A DNA stretch of 64,000 nucleotides from Combretum micranthum (Eukaryota > Streptophyta > Magnoliopsida > Myrtales > Combretaceae): contig JAMXBD010002832.1 in NCBI GenBank assembly GCA_024138025.1, positions 1 to 64,000 of the forward strand, read 5' to 3'. The notes below the pieces were generated by a model. That model was not told where the DNA came from. It made no database searches and saw only the letters and a list, made by a program, of their open reading frames with translations. Position 1 is the stretch's first letter. Each line of letters begins with the position of its first letter. The position numbers and the translations under genes were made by a program. Positions 25,315-40,300 of this stretch are shown here, in pieces.

Positions 25315-28300
25315 AAGGAAAAAAGTGATTCAAGAAGAATAAGTGAAGAGAGGTTTGAAAATTGTAGATGTAACCTACAGAAGAGAAGTGAGATAGCTAC
25401 AACATGAAAGACAGAAATTGAGAGGAGAGAACAAATGAAGCATAAGAATTGAAACCTCATAGTGCTTATTAAGGATAACTCAAAACATTAAAAAACAATC
25501 ATTTTTGGGATTTGTTTAGGTTCTTTTCAGCTCTGTCAAATTGAAATCAATTTCTCCATAGCAACTTTAGATCCTGATTGTGGTGAAACTTCTTCTATTG
25601 AATCATGGTATGGAGTATTATAAGGTAACTGTTTTTATTCCTTATCAATCCTTCTTAGTTGTTCAAATTGAATAGGTTTTTTGTGTTTTAAAAAATTAAT
25701 TAGTTTAGTGATTTTATCAATATCTATAGTTTAGTAAATGTTTATCTATCCACTAGTATAACGAGAGAGGAAGAATATTATAATCTCATTATTTTCAGAT
25801 AATGGAAGTTTTGTGATGTGATCCCATAATTTTTTACCACTTTAATAATGTCCATCCTCTATTTGAACCACTAAAAATTTCTTCTTAATTCCAAATATTA
25901 ATCCTCTTATATGACAAATGTTGATTAGCTCAGACTACACTATTAATTTCTTTTAATAAAAGCATAAGATAAGTATGTAAAGCAATCTATACTTTCACTT
26001 GTCTTGTAATTTTATTTTTATACTTGATGTTCCGTTTCCACTTTATTGTCTTCAGAGTTACAATTTATTGTCTCCATTAGTGTGTATAATAACAACGTTA
26101 GGTTGTGAAGCACTGTTTACAATGTAGTGTGCTATAATTGATTGATGGAATTCATTGTGTTTTAAGAATTATGTGTTTTCTGGTATAGGTTATGATGCAC
26201 ATAAAGTTTTAGTTGATTTGCTTGAGAGGAGTTACGGATTTATTGAAGTATGGAAGATGACTAGTGTTAGAAAAGATAGTTCTATTTAGAGTATACATAG
26301 GAAAACTGATTTTGAAATATAATTACATGAAATAAATTATCGCACAAGTGCTTTAAGGAGGTAATTCGAGTATAAAATAAATGGAAAGTCTAAACCTTTA
26401 TCATCAAGACTCAAGGAGATTAATAAACTAAATGATTTCATTGAAAAGAAGAGATAGAAGATTGCATCTATCAGAGAAAGATAATACAAGAGTTATGATA
26501 GAGTGTGCAAAGGATAATGGCATAGGATTTTAAAGAAAACAATTATTGGAGTTAAAAGTGAAGTTGAAGAAGGTATCGAAGGGGCGATGTACGCAGTTAA
26601 TACTAGGTTGTGAAAATTGGATACAATGGTTTTCAAAGGATTAAACATCACTTTAGATACCTAAATTTTGTTCGTATTTTTACAGTTTATTACCTCAAAT
26701 TTATAAATATTAATTTTCATCTATAAACTTTTTAAGCTCATTTATGCTATGTTTGGATGAATAGAATGGAATAATATTCCAACTTTATTCTCGTTTGTTT
26801 GCGAAAAATTCCATTAAAAGAATGTCTATTTTATATGATGCGAATAAACAAGAAATCTTTATTCGTTCTCTTTACTAGAGAAATGGCTAGTCCTGATTAA
26901 AAAAGTATGTTTTGTTTTGAAAATAACCGTAATTATAAAATAAGGAATTGTTATTTTTTTCCAGCCTTATTCCATCCCAATAAACCAAATGTATTATTAT
27001 AGTATACGAACTAAATCCATTTAGGTGATTTATGAAGATAGGAAAAATTAGCATTTTGTTTAAAAATAAACAAGCTCAAGTATCAAATGGACAAATTCAA
27101 ACATCAAATAGTTAATTTCAAAAATAGATAAAATTTAAGCATGAAATGTGATGTTTACCCTTTTCAAAGTGAAAGTAAGAGAAATGACATTATAGTAGCT
27201 TAAGACAAGATAATTGGTAGATGTGAGGATGACATTGGTGAAACTGCTAGAGAGAAAAATAAAAGTGTAGATGATATCAAACAAAATAATATTAGAGTTG
27301 ATAACATGTTGTATGTTAATTGGAGAAGTAGTTTGTGCTAGTGGAGAAACATCTTTAGTAGGCCAAGAAACTTCGGTTGGACTAATGGATGGGAATACAC
27401 TACAATGAAAGAAAACATTTTGCACTTGGTGCTTATTGTGTGGTAAAACTTGTAAATTGGTTGTGGATGGAGGTAGTTGTACCAATGTTATATCTATTGG
27501 TTTTCTTTAAAGGAATAAAAATATTTATTGCACATCTTTAATCATATGATGTCACACTTGTTTGGTAATAAATGGATAGTTCATAAGCACAAGTAAATTA
27601 ATGTCATATTTGTCATTGGTGAGTATCTGGATGAGTTGATTTATGATAGTTTTCCTATGAATGCCACCCATGTAATTTTGTGGAGTCCATGGCGATATGA
27701 TAAGCATGCGATATATGAGGGTACATGAACTTTTATCCCTTTAAGATGGACGGCTAAACCACTACTTATGTGTCTAGAGAAGATATAATAAAAGAACAAT
27801 TGGTTTAGTTAAGGAGGGGAAGGAGATAGGAAACTTTGTTGTGACTTATTTAAATTCTTCTTCTCGGTAATTATAGGATATATAGACAAGGTGAATGAAT
27901 TACCTACCTTGAGGTGATGATAAGATCATAGGTTCGTATTAATTCCAAAGAACCAAATAATGAATTCAATCTAAGTCCAATCCTTGGAGCCTTTATAAAG
28001 TGCTGGAAATAAGGAATTGTAGGATAGAACCTACCATCCAAATGATCTAAAGTGCCCATCAAAACAAAGTAAAGAACACTCAGTAGCACCATCCAGATAG
28101 ATAAGGGTGCTCATGGTTCAGTTTGGTTTGGTTTGACGGTCAAACCAAATCAAACCACATTTGAAATGTTATAGTTCGAACCCTTAATTAACCAAACTGC
28201 TTTTAACGGATCAGGGTTTTGAATAGAACCACTTCAAATGCGGTTGGGTTTGGGTTAGTTTAGTTCGAATCGTTTTTCAAAGCATTTAGTTCTAATAAAT

Positions 28301-31300
28301 ATTATTAAATAGTCATTTGAGTTCCCAAAAAAAATTATTTAAATTGAGAAACATTACGCAAGAATTAATGTCACTTATTATTATATCAAGCCATATATTT
28401 AATAACACAAAATATATATACAACATTTATATTTATAAATAACATTAATGTAGTTAAAAATGTAATTTACATTTTATAAGTTGGAAAGGAATAATAATTT
28501 CTCCTAATAAATCTAGAAATAGATATCTTACTCAATCCCCCCTCAAAGATGGAATGCATCTAAACGTAAGAGTAGTATTAAAATTGAAAATTATGATTCC
28601 GTTTCAAGTCTGTCCTAACATACATATATAATATTAGAGTGAAATTGTCACATGTGACCTTAATATCTAATATTTAAGAGTTATAAATAAATAACTCTTA
28701 TTATTGTTTTTTCATGTGAACTGATTTGACTCAGGTTCAAATGGTTTGGTTCAATTCAACCTCTTGAATAGAATCATAACAATTTAGACTCTTCCTAAAC
28801 CAAAATGAAATATAAAGAACCATATTTTGCAAGTTTGGTTTGGTTTGATTTTTGGTTCAATGACCAACAATACAAACAATAGTAAAAAGCCATAATGACA
28901 GTAGTTGGTAACCTAAATTTTATCTAAACAGTACTCTGAGAGCTAGTGATTCTTTTACTATGGAATGGAATCTACCATTGTTCGAATGATACAAGGGGTC
29001 TTGTCCAACAAGTAACAGCATCCATGTGCACTAAAAATTTCCTTTTTTAATTATTTTGTTAGTTAATAGCTCATTTCTATTACACCTTTACCATAGACTA
29101 ATTTAGAGGTTTACTATAAAGTAAGATTTACTATAGACTTTTTTCGTTATCATTAATTTATATGTTATGTATGAGTTCTTATTAACAAATCTCTTCAAGG
29201 TTTCAAATTATCAAGTCATTATTAGACCTTTTTTTTCGATGGGCCATAAAGTCACTACAAAGCTATTGGCTATTAGATCTTCTTTGATTCCTGAAACCTC
29301 TCTTCTAAGTGTTTCAAATTATCAAGTCATTAATAGATCTTTATTGATTCCTTTATACTCTTATGGATCATTATTGATTATAGTAGACTCCTTTTTGTCC
29401 TTGGTAAGTTATACTAGAGGGTACTAATACCAATGTCTATCTTAATTATTTTGAATATATGAAGCATCAATTTAGATACAAATTACTACATATTTGTTGT
29501 TAATGAGTCAAATCTAACATTAATCATGACCATATCCATAATTTTCCCTAATAATTTCATGCACAAAACCCCCATATTTTAAATTCTACTTTAGAATCAC
29601 GTTTGTTATGTGCCATCAATTACGATCTGTTTTGATGCAAAAATTATTTAATGTGTCATTGATTGATTCTACTAAAGTTGTAAAAAGTGGGTTTTATTTT
29701 TGAAACCATTGAAACAATATCAACTTAATCAGTACCACAAAAAAAGTACAAGAGCATTAAAGTTCATTTTATTACTTTCTTTGATATTTCATATGAATTT
29801 CATTCATATATTTTGTTGTATTAGTAAAACTTTCAAGGAATGGGACTTAAGATATCAAAAACATCATTTATCGTCTATGCATACTATATCTACGATGAAG
29901 GGATGCCCATTGCCTATGCATACTATATCTACGATGAAAAATTCTATTTCGTCTACAAAAATTAATTACAAATCATCATTTATCGTCATTTCATTATTAT
30001 TGTTATTGACCTCTCCTCAGTTGACTTTAGATACCCTAGCATGAACTCTGGGCCATTGTCGTGCCTTCCCTTGATTTTATTATTAGTTGCTAGGCCTTGC
30101 CTAGCCTCCTTAGCATGAGCCTAAAGTGCTAGTATTGTCTAGTCTGGCCCACCTCACCAGACCTATAATGGTTCAATTGTTTTTTCGGACTTACTAGCCC
30201 TATCATTTCCTTCGCATCACATTTCTGCAGAACGTATCCACCTGGGGTCTCTAAACTGGGTTTCCATTATTGCCAACGAAAGAATTATTCTTCCTAGGAC
30301 GCCATCAATTGGTATTGGTTTGTAATTTGTTTCATGCCTTTTTTTTTCTTCTAAATCAGATTATTTATAAAAAATAGATACAAATAAAAATAGTTATTTT
30401 ATTCATAAAGAGATATTATAAATCAGATACAAATTAAATATAAATAATATATAAATTCAAATCAAATATAGATAAGATTTAAATAATAAACAAACCATCC
30501 AACCAGACCCATAAATGGATGGGCTCATAGGGCAAAATGTTCGAACTAATCATCCGACTATGTAAATTGGGACAAGGCAAAAAAAATATTTTTAAAAAGA
30601 ATTATAAAAATACTAATAGGATTAAAATAACTAAAAATAAATAAATTTAACTTGTCTTTTCCAGAGATAAGTTTGAATTATAATGAATATATTTATTTAA
30701 CAAACGAATTTGATGTAATTACAGTAAACTTATCTCTTCAAAAAACGAGATCAAAACAACTTCGATAAACTTGTTTTTAAAACGGACGAGTTCACTACAA
30801 CTTAAACTCGTCTTTTGAAAAGATAAGTCTAAGTTGCTTAATTTTTTTAATTATTTTTATCCTAGTTTTATTTTTATAATTTTTTAAAAATATTATTAAT
30901 TTTTCCTTTTCCCATGTAAATAGGGTATAATTTAGTTAGCAGGTTTTCCCTAGTTATAGCAAGCCAAATTATGTATACAAGAATTTGTGGCATAGGATAT
31001 TTACTCATTTATTCTTCAAATTTCACTTAAACGTTAAACCACTTGCAGGATCGGTAGGTGCTATGTCTGGTTTATCCCCAATGATATCAGCATTGTCGGT
31101 GAATCCTAGCCGGCCGACATCCCCAATATACTTGTTACCAAGATTTCCCGACATAATCAAAGAAGAGAGAGATTGGAGATTGCCCATTGAAGCACCATCT
31201 CAACTGTGGCTTTTGCATGTTGCTAATGCCTTTCAGACAAAACGTGACGATGGCATTACAACCATCGAACTTCTTGCTTCCGCATGTTCGTATGATTGGT

Positions 31301-34300
31301 TCCGTTTCCAAAATCTCTTTGGTGAGTTGAATTGAACATATTTCCTCGGACACTCTGTGAAACTAAGATTCTATGCAGACAAAATTGTCAATTTGTACGA
31401 GTTTTCTGAAACAAAAATGGTCAAGTTTTCGTTACAAAACAGTATCTTAGAAAGAAAACTAAATTATGTATGTTGTGATAGGATATAGCTGGAAAAGTGG
31501 GAGATTAGACCCTTCAATCATGAATGGCCAAAACGGTGATCAAAACATCAACAATTTGTTGCCTCACCTTCTTCAGGTAATAAAGTTTCTATGCTTCACA
31601 TGCTTTAAATAGCATCATATAAAATTGTGCTAGATTAAGGCAATATTTCTACCCTACACTAATAATCCATGCCATATTTATGAATTATCTAACCAGATAT
31701 ACGAGTAGGATTTACCAATTTATCAGTTCATGAAATAGAGAAATAGAATTGCAACATGATCAATCACGATTTCATACTATTTCAATAAAGGTTTCAGTAT
31801 GGATTTAAAGCAATTTTGAAGGCACCTTTACTAACAGTGCCTTCACTGTCTATATTTGGAATAAATTTGGTTTTAGTACTATTTTGAGATTTTTTTTTAA
31901 ATCCATACTAAAATGATACGTAAACCAATCAATTACTTTATTTTAGGAATTATATTTTTGTATTTGCTTTAGTAAGCATTGAATAACTAAATTTGACCAA
32001 TAAGGTGAATTCGGGTCTTCCATTGAGAATAGAACTTTGAAATGGCAATCACCACTCAAACATGAAAAGCGGCAACAATTATCTTAACTTATATCTTTTA
32101 GTCTAAATTTATGGATTCCATTCTCCTTCCAATGTAAATTAAAAAGCTATTGAAAAATAAATATAAAGTCTGCTAGGATAATTTGATTTTCATCTGTATT
32201 TGTATCTAGTCCGTTTCATTTGTTTATAAGTATAAATATCTATTTTTCATTATATTGTTTCTTGACAAACAATTTGTTTGAAAACAATAAATAAAAGATG
32301 CAAAGTCGATGTGAAACCAACAAACCAACAAGAACATTGTTCTCGTACTTTAAAAAACTTTTCCACATAAATAAGAGATACTTATGATTGATGATTTACT
32401 AAAAGAATAATATAAGTCGATACATACATATTATATATCAATATAGCAAATTACGCTTTCCTATGATATCTAACCCCTAGCAAATAGAATTAAATTTTGA
32501 AGATGAAGTAAAATGACTCTTTAGAATCCATGTTATTATTTTTATATATATTTTTCCCAATATATTTTATTCGTCTCGTGTAGGTATCAATCATCTTAGG
32601 TGCCAAGGGAGATTCCGAAAAATGTTATGTGAAGGATTTCAGCCCTTGGAAAAAGCCATCAGATTTTCCGATTATAAATCAAAAATGTTCTGGCACCAAA
32701 ACCAGATTTATGTATGCAGCAACTTCATCTGGTCATCGTCAGTCGTTGCCACATTTTCCATTTGATTCAGTGGTGAAGCTCGACACTGTGAGAAACACTA
32801 CCAGTGTGTGGTTTGCTGGTTGTAGGAAGTTCATTGGTGAGCCCATTTTTATCGATAAGGGACAAAGGGAAGATGGCTATATTCTTGTTGTGGAGGTAAA
32901 TTTTCTATAAAAACTTAACAACTTTTCATTTGCTAGTATAGTTTTACGCAGCATATTCTGAATGGACGGTGTTGCCAAATATAAAACAAGTCTATCGCAT
33001 TTTATGAAAGCTCACTGGAAATTAATTGTGTGTTTAGAAAAGAGTTCACACAGAAATGGTAGGTCATATTGTCTCTTGAATAGGATAGAAGAAGTTGAAA
33101 AAGGTTGGCTACAGTATAAAACAGGGATAGAAGAATAACATAGAATCAGAGGGAAGGCTGCAAAATTTATTTGATCGAAATTCATATTATAGTTAAGAGT
33201 GAAATAAAAAAAAAAAAAAAAGAAATCACTTATTGTTGCAATTCAATCTTATATATAGAAAGGAATATTGTTAATAAATACACCTGATATAGAAATAGAA
33301 CTTTAATTTTTTTCTTATTAAAGAAATGGTTACGACTGCTTTTAATACAAGTGGTAAATGGTTGAAAGAATATATATATATATATATATATATATTTATC
33401 TTTTATTGAAATATATATAACAATTAAATTTTAATTATTAATTTACAAAAAAATTGGAATTAATACGTAAAAGTTACATAAGTTTTGTTATTAACAAAGG
33501 TAAACTATTTAAACAAAAGCTTTACATGTGGAACGACAAAAAAAATGACATAATATAATGACAAATATTCTATTAATATTAATAGTTAAACACTATTTAT
33601 ACTACGTATCAACATTGTTCCAGTAGCATTTACAAGAAAAGATGGATGAAAACTATTTATTGAGAAACAAATAATGTGTACAACTTGAAAAAATAAAACA
33701 GTGATTTCAGTGAGAATGAACCCACCATCCCATGCAACCAAGGAATGCTTTTAACCACCTTATCAAGTTGTTAAGAAAAACGAAAAAAGAAAAAGTAAAA
33801 GACACATCCATCTTCATATTATAAATTGTTTTTTTTCCATAAGGGATATTTACATATTTTCTTATTGAAAAAATGAACATTTTTTGAGCATGGGAAGTAA
33901 AGGCTTCTTTTGCCCCCTAAATCTTTTATTGCTTTTGAAGTACCCATAAATCTAGGAAAAAGTAAATGCTTGAATGCCTTAAATTGATATCAACTATGGT
34001 TATATATTAGAAAAAACATATTTATATGTGATTTTTATAATATAGATGGATAAGAACAATTCATAATACATTATATATCATGAATACTAAACTTGGATAT
34101 TTCTAATCTCGACATAACTTAAAGATTCACATGAATGGATTTAATCTAAAAATAACTAACTTCTTAATACATTAAAAGACCTATCAATGGCTAATCTCGA
34201 CTCAATAAGGAAAATAAAGAAATGAGGACACTCGTTTGCAAATAAATGAAAACTTAACAAACGATCTATTAGGAATCCAAATAAAGTAAGGGTAAATTCG

Positions 34301-37300
34301 AATGGCATGTTATAACTAATTAAACAATAAGAGATTGTAATTTAGTTTTTGGTTTAAAGATCACTTCAGGTATTAGAAGGTGACTTTGTTTGGATGCTTC
34401 AAGAGTATGTTTCAACAAAGTGGGTTAATACTAAATTAAGATCTTAAACATCGTTTTAATGCCATGTTAGAGAGGTTTGAACCATGTGCATCTGATCTAG
34501 TATTCTTGCTTCCAAGCAATCTTGAGTTGCTTGGTATTGGTATATGATTCTCGTCTACTATTATTAAACTGAACCTAGTAGGCACTCCTCTATTACGGGT
34601 GTAAGTTTAGCTTGCACACATAACAAGCATAGGTTATATGGCATCAATATTGGCCTCAACAATATGGTTGTTGTTGTTGCTATTGTTCCTTTTCTTTTCT
34701 TCTTTCCTTTAGTTGAGACAAGGGCAAATACTCACCAGAAAGACTTAACTTTGAACCTATTCTTTGTTAATCAATGCCATCAGTTAGTTAAGCTGGTCTA
34801 CCATATGTAACCAACCAGTTGAGAAGATGATAACAGGTGAGTCGGCTTTTTAGTAGGAGCTCCTTAGTATGTCAGTTGGTCATATGTCATTGGTGGTGGC
34901 ATGTTTTGTACAATAACCTATTTGTCTAGTACCATAGAGCTAGACACCCACCAAGAGTCTTCCTAAAAGTAAGGTTCCTTACTTGCCCCTTTTTTATGGG
35001 GAATTCATGGAGGCAAAGGTTTCGTTGAGATGTGAAGCAAGCCTAGGCATGTTAAGGAAGGTTACTTAGTTTTATAGTTGAGCTTTTTGTACTTATGTAG
35101 GTTACCATTGTGGTCTACAATTTTTACTAGTAGAGGGCCTAGGTTAATAAGCTCTGTCAAGGTATTAATTCCCTTTATAAATGCTTGCGATTGTTGGCGT
35201 AAGGAACGAGACTTGCAATTGTGAAGAGGAGACCCTACGCAACTTGCTTTAAGATGTCAACCTAATATGATGTTGTAAGTTGAACATAAACCTATTGCTT
35301 AAAGTTAGAACATAGTGGTTATCATGTAGTCAACATCACTTATCAAAAGAGTTAGTGTGGTGAGGTTAGCAAGTTTGGTTAGCTGGTTTGTTGAAATTAT
35401 GGGCATTTTAGTGGCATAGTAGAGGCCTTGATGGTGGTGTGACCATCTAGTTATAAGCCTATTTAGAAATGATGTTTGCTGGCTATTGATGTTAGCTAGC
35501 ATTTTATGGACATTGTAAATGACAATATTTCCTAGGATTATTGGTGGGTCATTACATAGGAAGATGACCCCTTTGAGATATTTTATTGAGAAGAATAGTT
35601 GGCATGTCGTGGGTTTATGGCTCTAAATATTGAATGGTTGTTAACCTACTCTTGGTGCAAGATTTACTTTGGAAGTCAAATTTTCCTTTTGTGGTGAAGC
35701 CATTAACTATGGTATAGGCAACATTAAGGGGATAGCTTGTGACTTAACTAAGCACAAGTTGCCTTTACTATGGCATTAAATTTATCTGATGTTGTGTGCA
35801 TCTTCAATGAGTACGTTGTTTGAATGACCTAAACCATTTATTTAATATAAAGCATGGAAACTGTTATTGAAGTTGAGAGTTCCATGGTGTATAGCCACAT
35901 GCAGCATGGTCATCTAGGTGAACCTAGCTAAGTGCTTATTTGGTGTTAAAAGTTCATAGAAAAAGTCATTAGTAGTTGGAGTTGCTTGAGCCTAAGGATA
36001 GTGGATAGTCTTTGTAGCATGCCATGCCTTTACTTTATCGTGAGCACATTACACTTTATTAGTCGAATCAAACATGTTGTTAAAAAAAGGTTAGCTATAT
36101 TTGCTTAGTGCAATATATAAGATATGTTTAGACTTTCTTGTGGTGAGAATAGGAGCCTCTTTAGTAGAATCTCTAATTATTGTAGTATTGGAGCAATTTG
36201 ACGCTTAAGGTATATCTCAAATGTTTAAATGGGGGCCTTAATCAAAACATCTCCGAAGAAAGTAATAAAGGTTTTATACCCTTGTCATCCTTTGATTGTG
36301 GTGGTTTAGAGATGGAGAAGTTTGTATCATGGTATTGCCAAGGAGGTAGATAAGGATGTTATACCTTCATCAAACCTTGACTATGATGACCTAAAAACTG
36401 AGGAGCCTTGTTCAATCCACCTCACTATAAGGGAGTGCAAGGAGAGAAGCCGTTTAAGCTTTTGAATATGATTTTTGTTACTTAAGATGAAAAATTTCTA
36501 ATTGTGAGTATGTAATTTTGTGGAAGCTTTTTGTTAAGGCTTTATCTATGTCAGCGTCAATTGTGTCATAATGATTTGTGTGTCAGCATAGGTGGTTATG
36601 GTGCGTGCTAAACTAATAAGGCTGTTGTAAGCATAATATAATAGTAGATTTTAGTTATAAGAAGACATTAGTTCACTGAAAGAGAAGAGGTTGCTCTCTA
36701 TGTTACGTGTTTTGGACATTTTGTTATCTTTGTGAACTCTTAGTTTCTACTACCTTCTAGATAGAATCACCTTTGTGCTAATTGTCAACCTTCTTCTCAT
36801 CCTTTTCATGAATTCTTTTTTTTTTAACCAACCTTTTTAACATCATAAATGACTTTCTTTAGTTTACTCTACACTTTTATTTCTTTTGGTTCTTCCTTAA
36901 TGACTTTCATCTCTTCTAATTTCTCTTTCACGAGTCACATCTTCACAACTTTAATTCTAATGGATTAAAGGGATTAGAATAATTAACACCCATCCTTTTC
37001 ATAAGTTTTCTTAAGAGATCTTTACCATATCTAATTAGCAACTTCACTTATCTATGTGTTTTCTAATCATAAATATCCACCATATTATCACTCACAAACT
37101 CCTCAACAATAACTCATTAATATCTCAAAATCCTCAAAAAATAGCCACAATTGCAAAGTAAACAATTCCTAAATTGCAAATAAGAATGATAATAAAATAT
37201 ACTATAAAAGCACAAAACCTTTGCTTTAATTCCAAACTAAATATGGTTCTTGTCATTATGTTCACCCCCTCATGCTTCTTCTCAAGTAGCTTCATCTCCT

Positions 37301-40300
37301 TATACCTATCATGCTTAGGACTAGATGATTTTTTGAGTATAATAGCACTGTACATTGCATATAAACTTTTTCCACTAGCTTGATTAAAGTGTCAATAATG
37401 TTAAAAGATTGCATCTCTACCACATAGGCAATATGATCCTGAAGTCCCATAAAAAAAATTAGTAATGGATTTTTGAGGAGGCTCACTTAATTAGTACCAT
37501 ATCATCAAAGTTTCAAACTCCTCAAAATACTTTTGTATACTAGGCCTTCATTGTTTTAAAGTTTGGAGCAAAAAGAGAATTTCTTGATTATAGTAATGTA
37601 GTACAAATTGCTATCTTATCATCTCAAAGTCTCACTGACTCTTTCCATCATTCCTTCTCTTGTTAGTTAGCTCATCCCTCTACAAATGAGCACATTCATC
37701 AAAAGCAGAAAAGCGGTAGCTTCACTTTTATGCACTCATCACTTTCATGACAATAAAAGATTTTCTTACTCTAATAGCCTAATCCAAGTACTCTTACAAT
37801 TTGTTACTTATGCAAGAGCAAGGAATTTTCTAATCATATTCTTTAAACTCGTATTAAGAATCCTTGGCTTCTCTTTTCCCTTTGCCTTTCAAAATTCCCA
37901 TTAAGGCTTCATATTTAAATTCATGCGATTGACTTCCCTCTTGTTAACCATGTCACTTCTCATATCCATTATGTTCTCTCTCCTATCTACAATCTTCTAC
38001 TTCTATGCATTAACCTTATTAGTCCTTTCAATTTGTAGTTGATATTACATATTCTTCTCTCTTCTTCTCAAACTAGTCATGGGACTATCATCATTATTGT
38101 TCACCCTTTCAGTTAACATTCTTCCTATCACTACTTGATGCAATTTTCTTTAAAAAATTTTAATAAATAATTGATCTATTGTAACAACCCTTAATTATTG
38201 TTGCACAAGTTTAATACACAATTCTCCAGCTATCAACAATACATTAAATACACCACATTCGCAATGCCATACCTGCTGCAATATTAATCAATAAGACAAC
38301 ATCTCACACACTTAATGAATCAAACTTCAATAATTAAGTGAAGAAATTCCAAATTTACTTACAAAGCATGTAGTATAGTATGCATTGATACTAACCACTT
38401 AACCAAATCTTTATTCTTGTCAAGATCCGTTGATACATAATTTATTGAAACTATGTATTCTAGGAAGATTACCTACTCCAACCAAGTTTTATGCATCTAA
38501 AACTTGGTGCAAAACCATCTCTTTTAAAATCTAAATAATTATTTTCAGGTCCTCAACATGATCCTCATTACCTTTAGAGTATATTAAGATGTTTATCAAC
38601 AATGCTAAGATGAACTATTCATTAAAGTTACAATACTATCCAATAGGTCTATAAAGGTTGTAAGAGTATTCATGAGTCTAAAAGGACATAATGAAATGCT
38701 AGTATTGTTTATAACAAAGTTTAAACTACTAACTTAAATATAGTACTTCTCTATTCTTTAATTGATGGTATCTTTAGGTCAGTTCATAACAAGATGACAT
38801 CAAATTCATGTAAATTTATAAGTATCAATGTCTATTAGAATATGTAAATGTCATCATTTCATACTTTAGCTCTCCATACAACAACTTACTCACCATGAAT
38901 TACTACTGACGTTTTATATAAATGTGGCAAGCAAAAGCAAAGAAGTCAAATAAACATGAATGCACTACAAGCATATCAAATAGCATATATGCTTTGCACG
39001 AAAGGATTATAATGTAATATGCGAAATCTAATAGTGTTGGAATAAATTGAGAATCCCAACCCATTGGTTATTGAAACCAAGCACAAAGATATACACAAAC
39101 CTAGACTTATTAATTCAGAAATTAGGAATTTAAAATATAAAATCTAGATCTCTTAGCTTATAATTGAGCCAAGAACCTAAAATATGACTAAAAACCACAA
39201 GAACTACAAATTCTTGATAAATTAAATACAAAATAATCCACTCAGATTTTGTTCATCACAACATAATGCTTGAATACAATCCTAACATACTTACATGCAT
39301 AAAGGAAATATAAGTAAAGTACATACAAACTTAATAAAAGGAAATGAAATAACCAATAGTCCAATAATATATGTTATTAAATGACTTATCCTAATAATAA
39401 CTATGCTTAAAGACTTTGAAAATTAAATAACTAAGACATAAAAACACATTAAAACATGTAATAAAGAAAATATAAATGAAACTAACTATAGGTGTGTCGA
39501 TCTTGTTTAACTTGTTTAATTGGCCATGATTGACCAAATTCCTCTCCACAACTTCATTACATTTCCTTATTAGCTTTAATCTTCTTGATTCATTTATATT
39601 TGCCTAATTTGGTCACTCTTAGCTTCCAAGTTGAATGTTAATGGTGTGGTTTGTGCTTAATCTTGAACTTTCATTTTCAATGTCTTAAACCAAATCTTCT
39701 ATGCTCATATCAATAACATACTTGTAGTGATATGAATGTCTCTAATGGTATCTAAGTTGGCCAATAGCAAAAACCTTGCCTTAAGTCTTAGGCTATGCCT
39801 AGCATAGATTTGTTAAAAAGTTGTAGCAAGTAATAAAGTCTAATTTTGATCTCTTCTGTATCTATTGATCTAAGACAAGAAAAACACTAGTGGCAACACT
39901 GGATTAGGTCGTAATAGTTGGAACTTGCAATAACTTGCTTACTTACATGATGAACAAGCACTTTAAACCTGATACACTCCTTTTCCTTAGCAAATCGAAA
40001 CACCTTATGTACCTTATATTCCCAAATCTCAATTCAAGCTTAACCTTTCCTAGAGTTTTAGATTGTATGCTTAGGGATGGCATTATGGTAGGCCCTTTGT
40101 CTCAATATTGCCCAATTATACTAACTACTTCATTAATAGAGCTTTCGGCATCAAGCATCAATTATGGTCTCAGTGTTTGTAATCTTAATCAAGTAACTTT
40201 TCTAGATTGAGTACTTTAGCAAACTATGAAAGTTTAAAAGACCTTGCTCCGTGTTAATATTTAAGGTCCAAGCTTGAAAGAAACTTCTATACTCAGACTC

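Larger units (their letters stand above)
20196..31048 (+). other. CCD7 intron 3 (10.9 kb), transposon-filled
   Basis: GT...AG, 10,853 bp. It contains a run of 29 A at 20257-20285, a decayed Tnt1-like copia element (22059-25840), a MITE with a nested MITE (26639-27160), a gypsy protease fragment (27540-27790), simple direct repeats near 29880 and a foldback element (30572-30907). The stretch 20286-22058 has no gene; the TG-type sequence read leftwards from 21640 (AGAGTTCAGAATATCGCC on the - strand) may be the edge of another LTR fragment. Confidence 0.85.
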
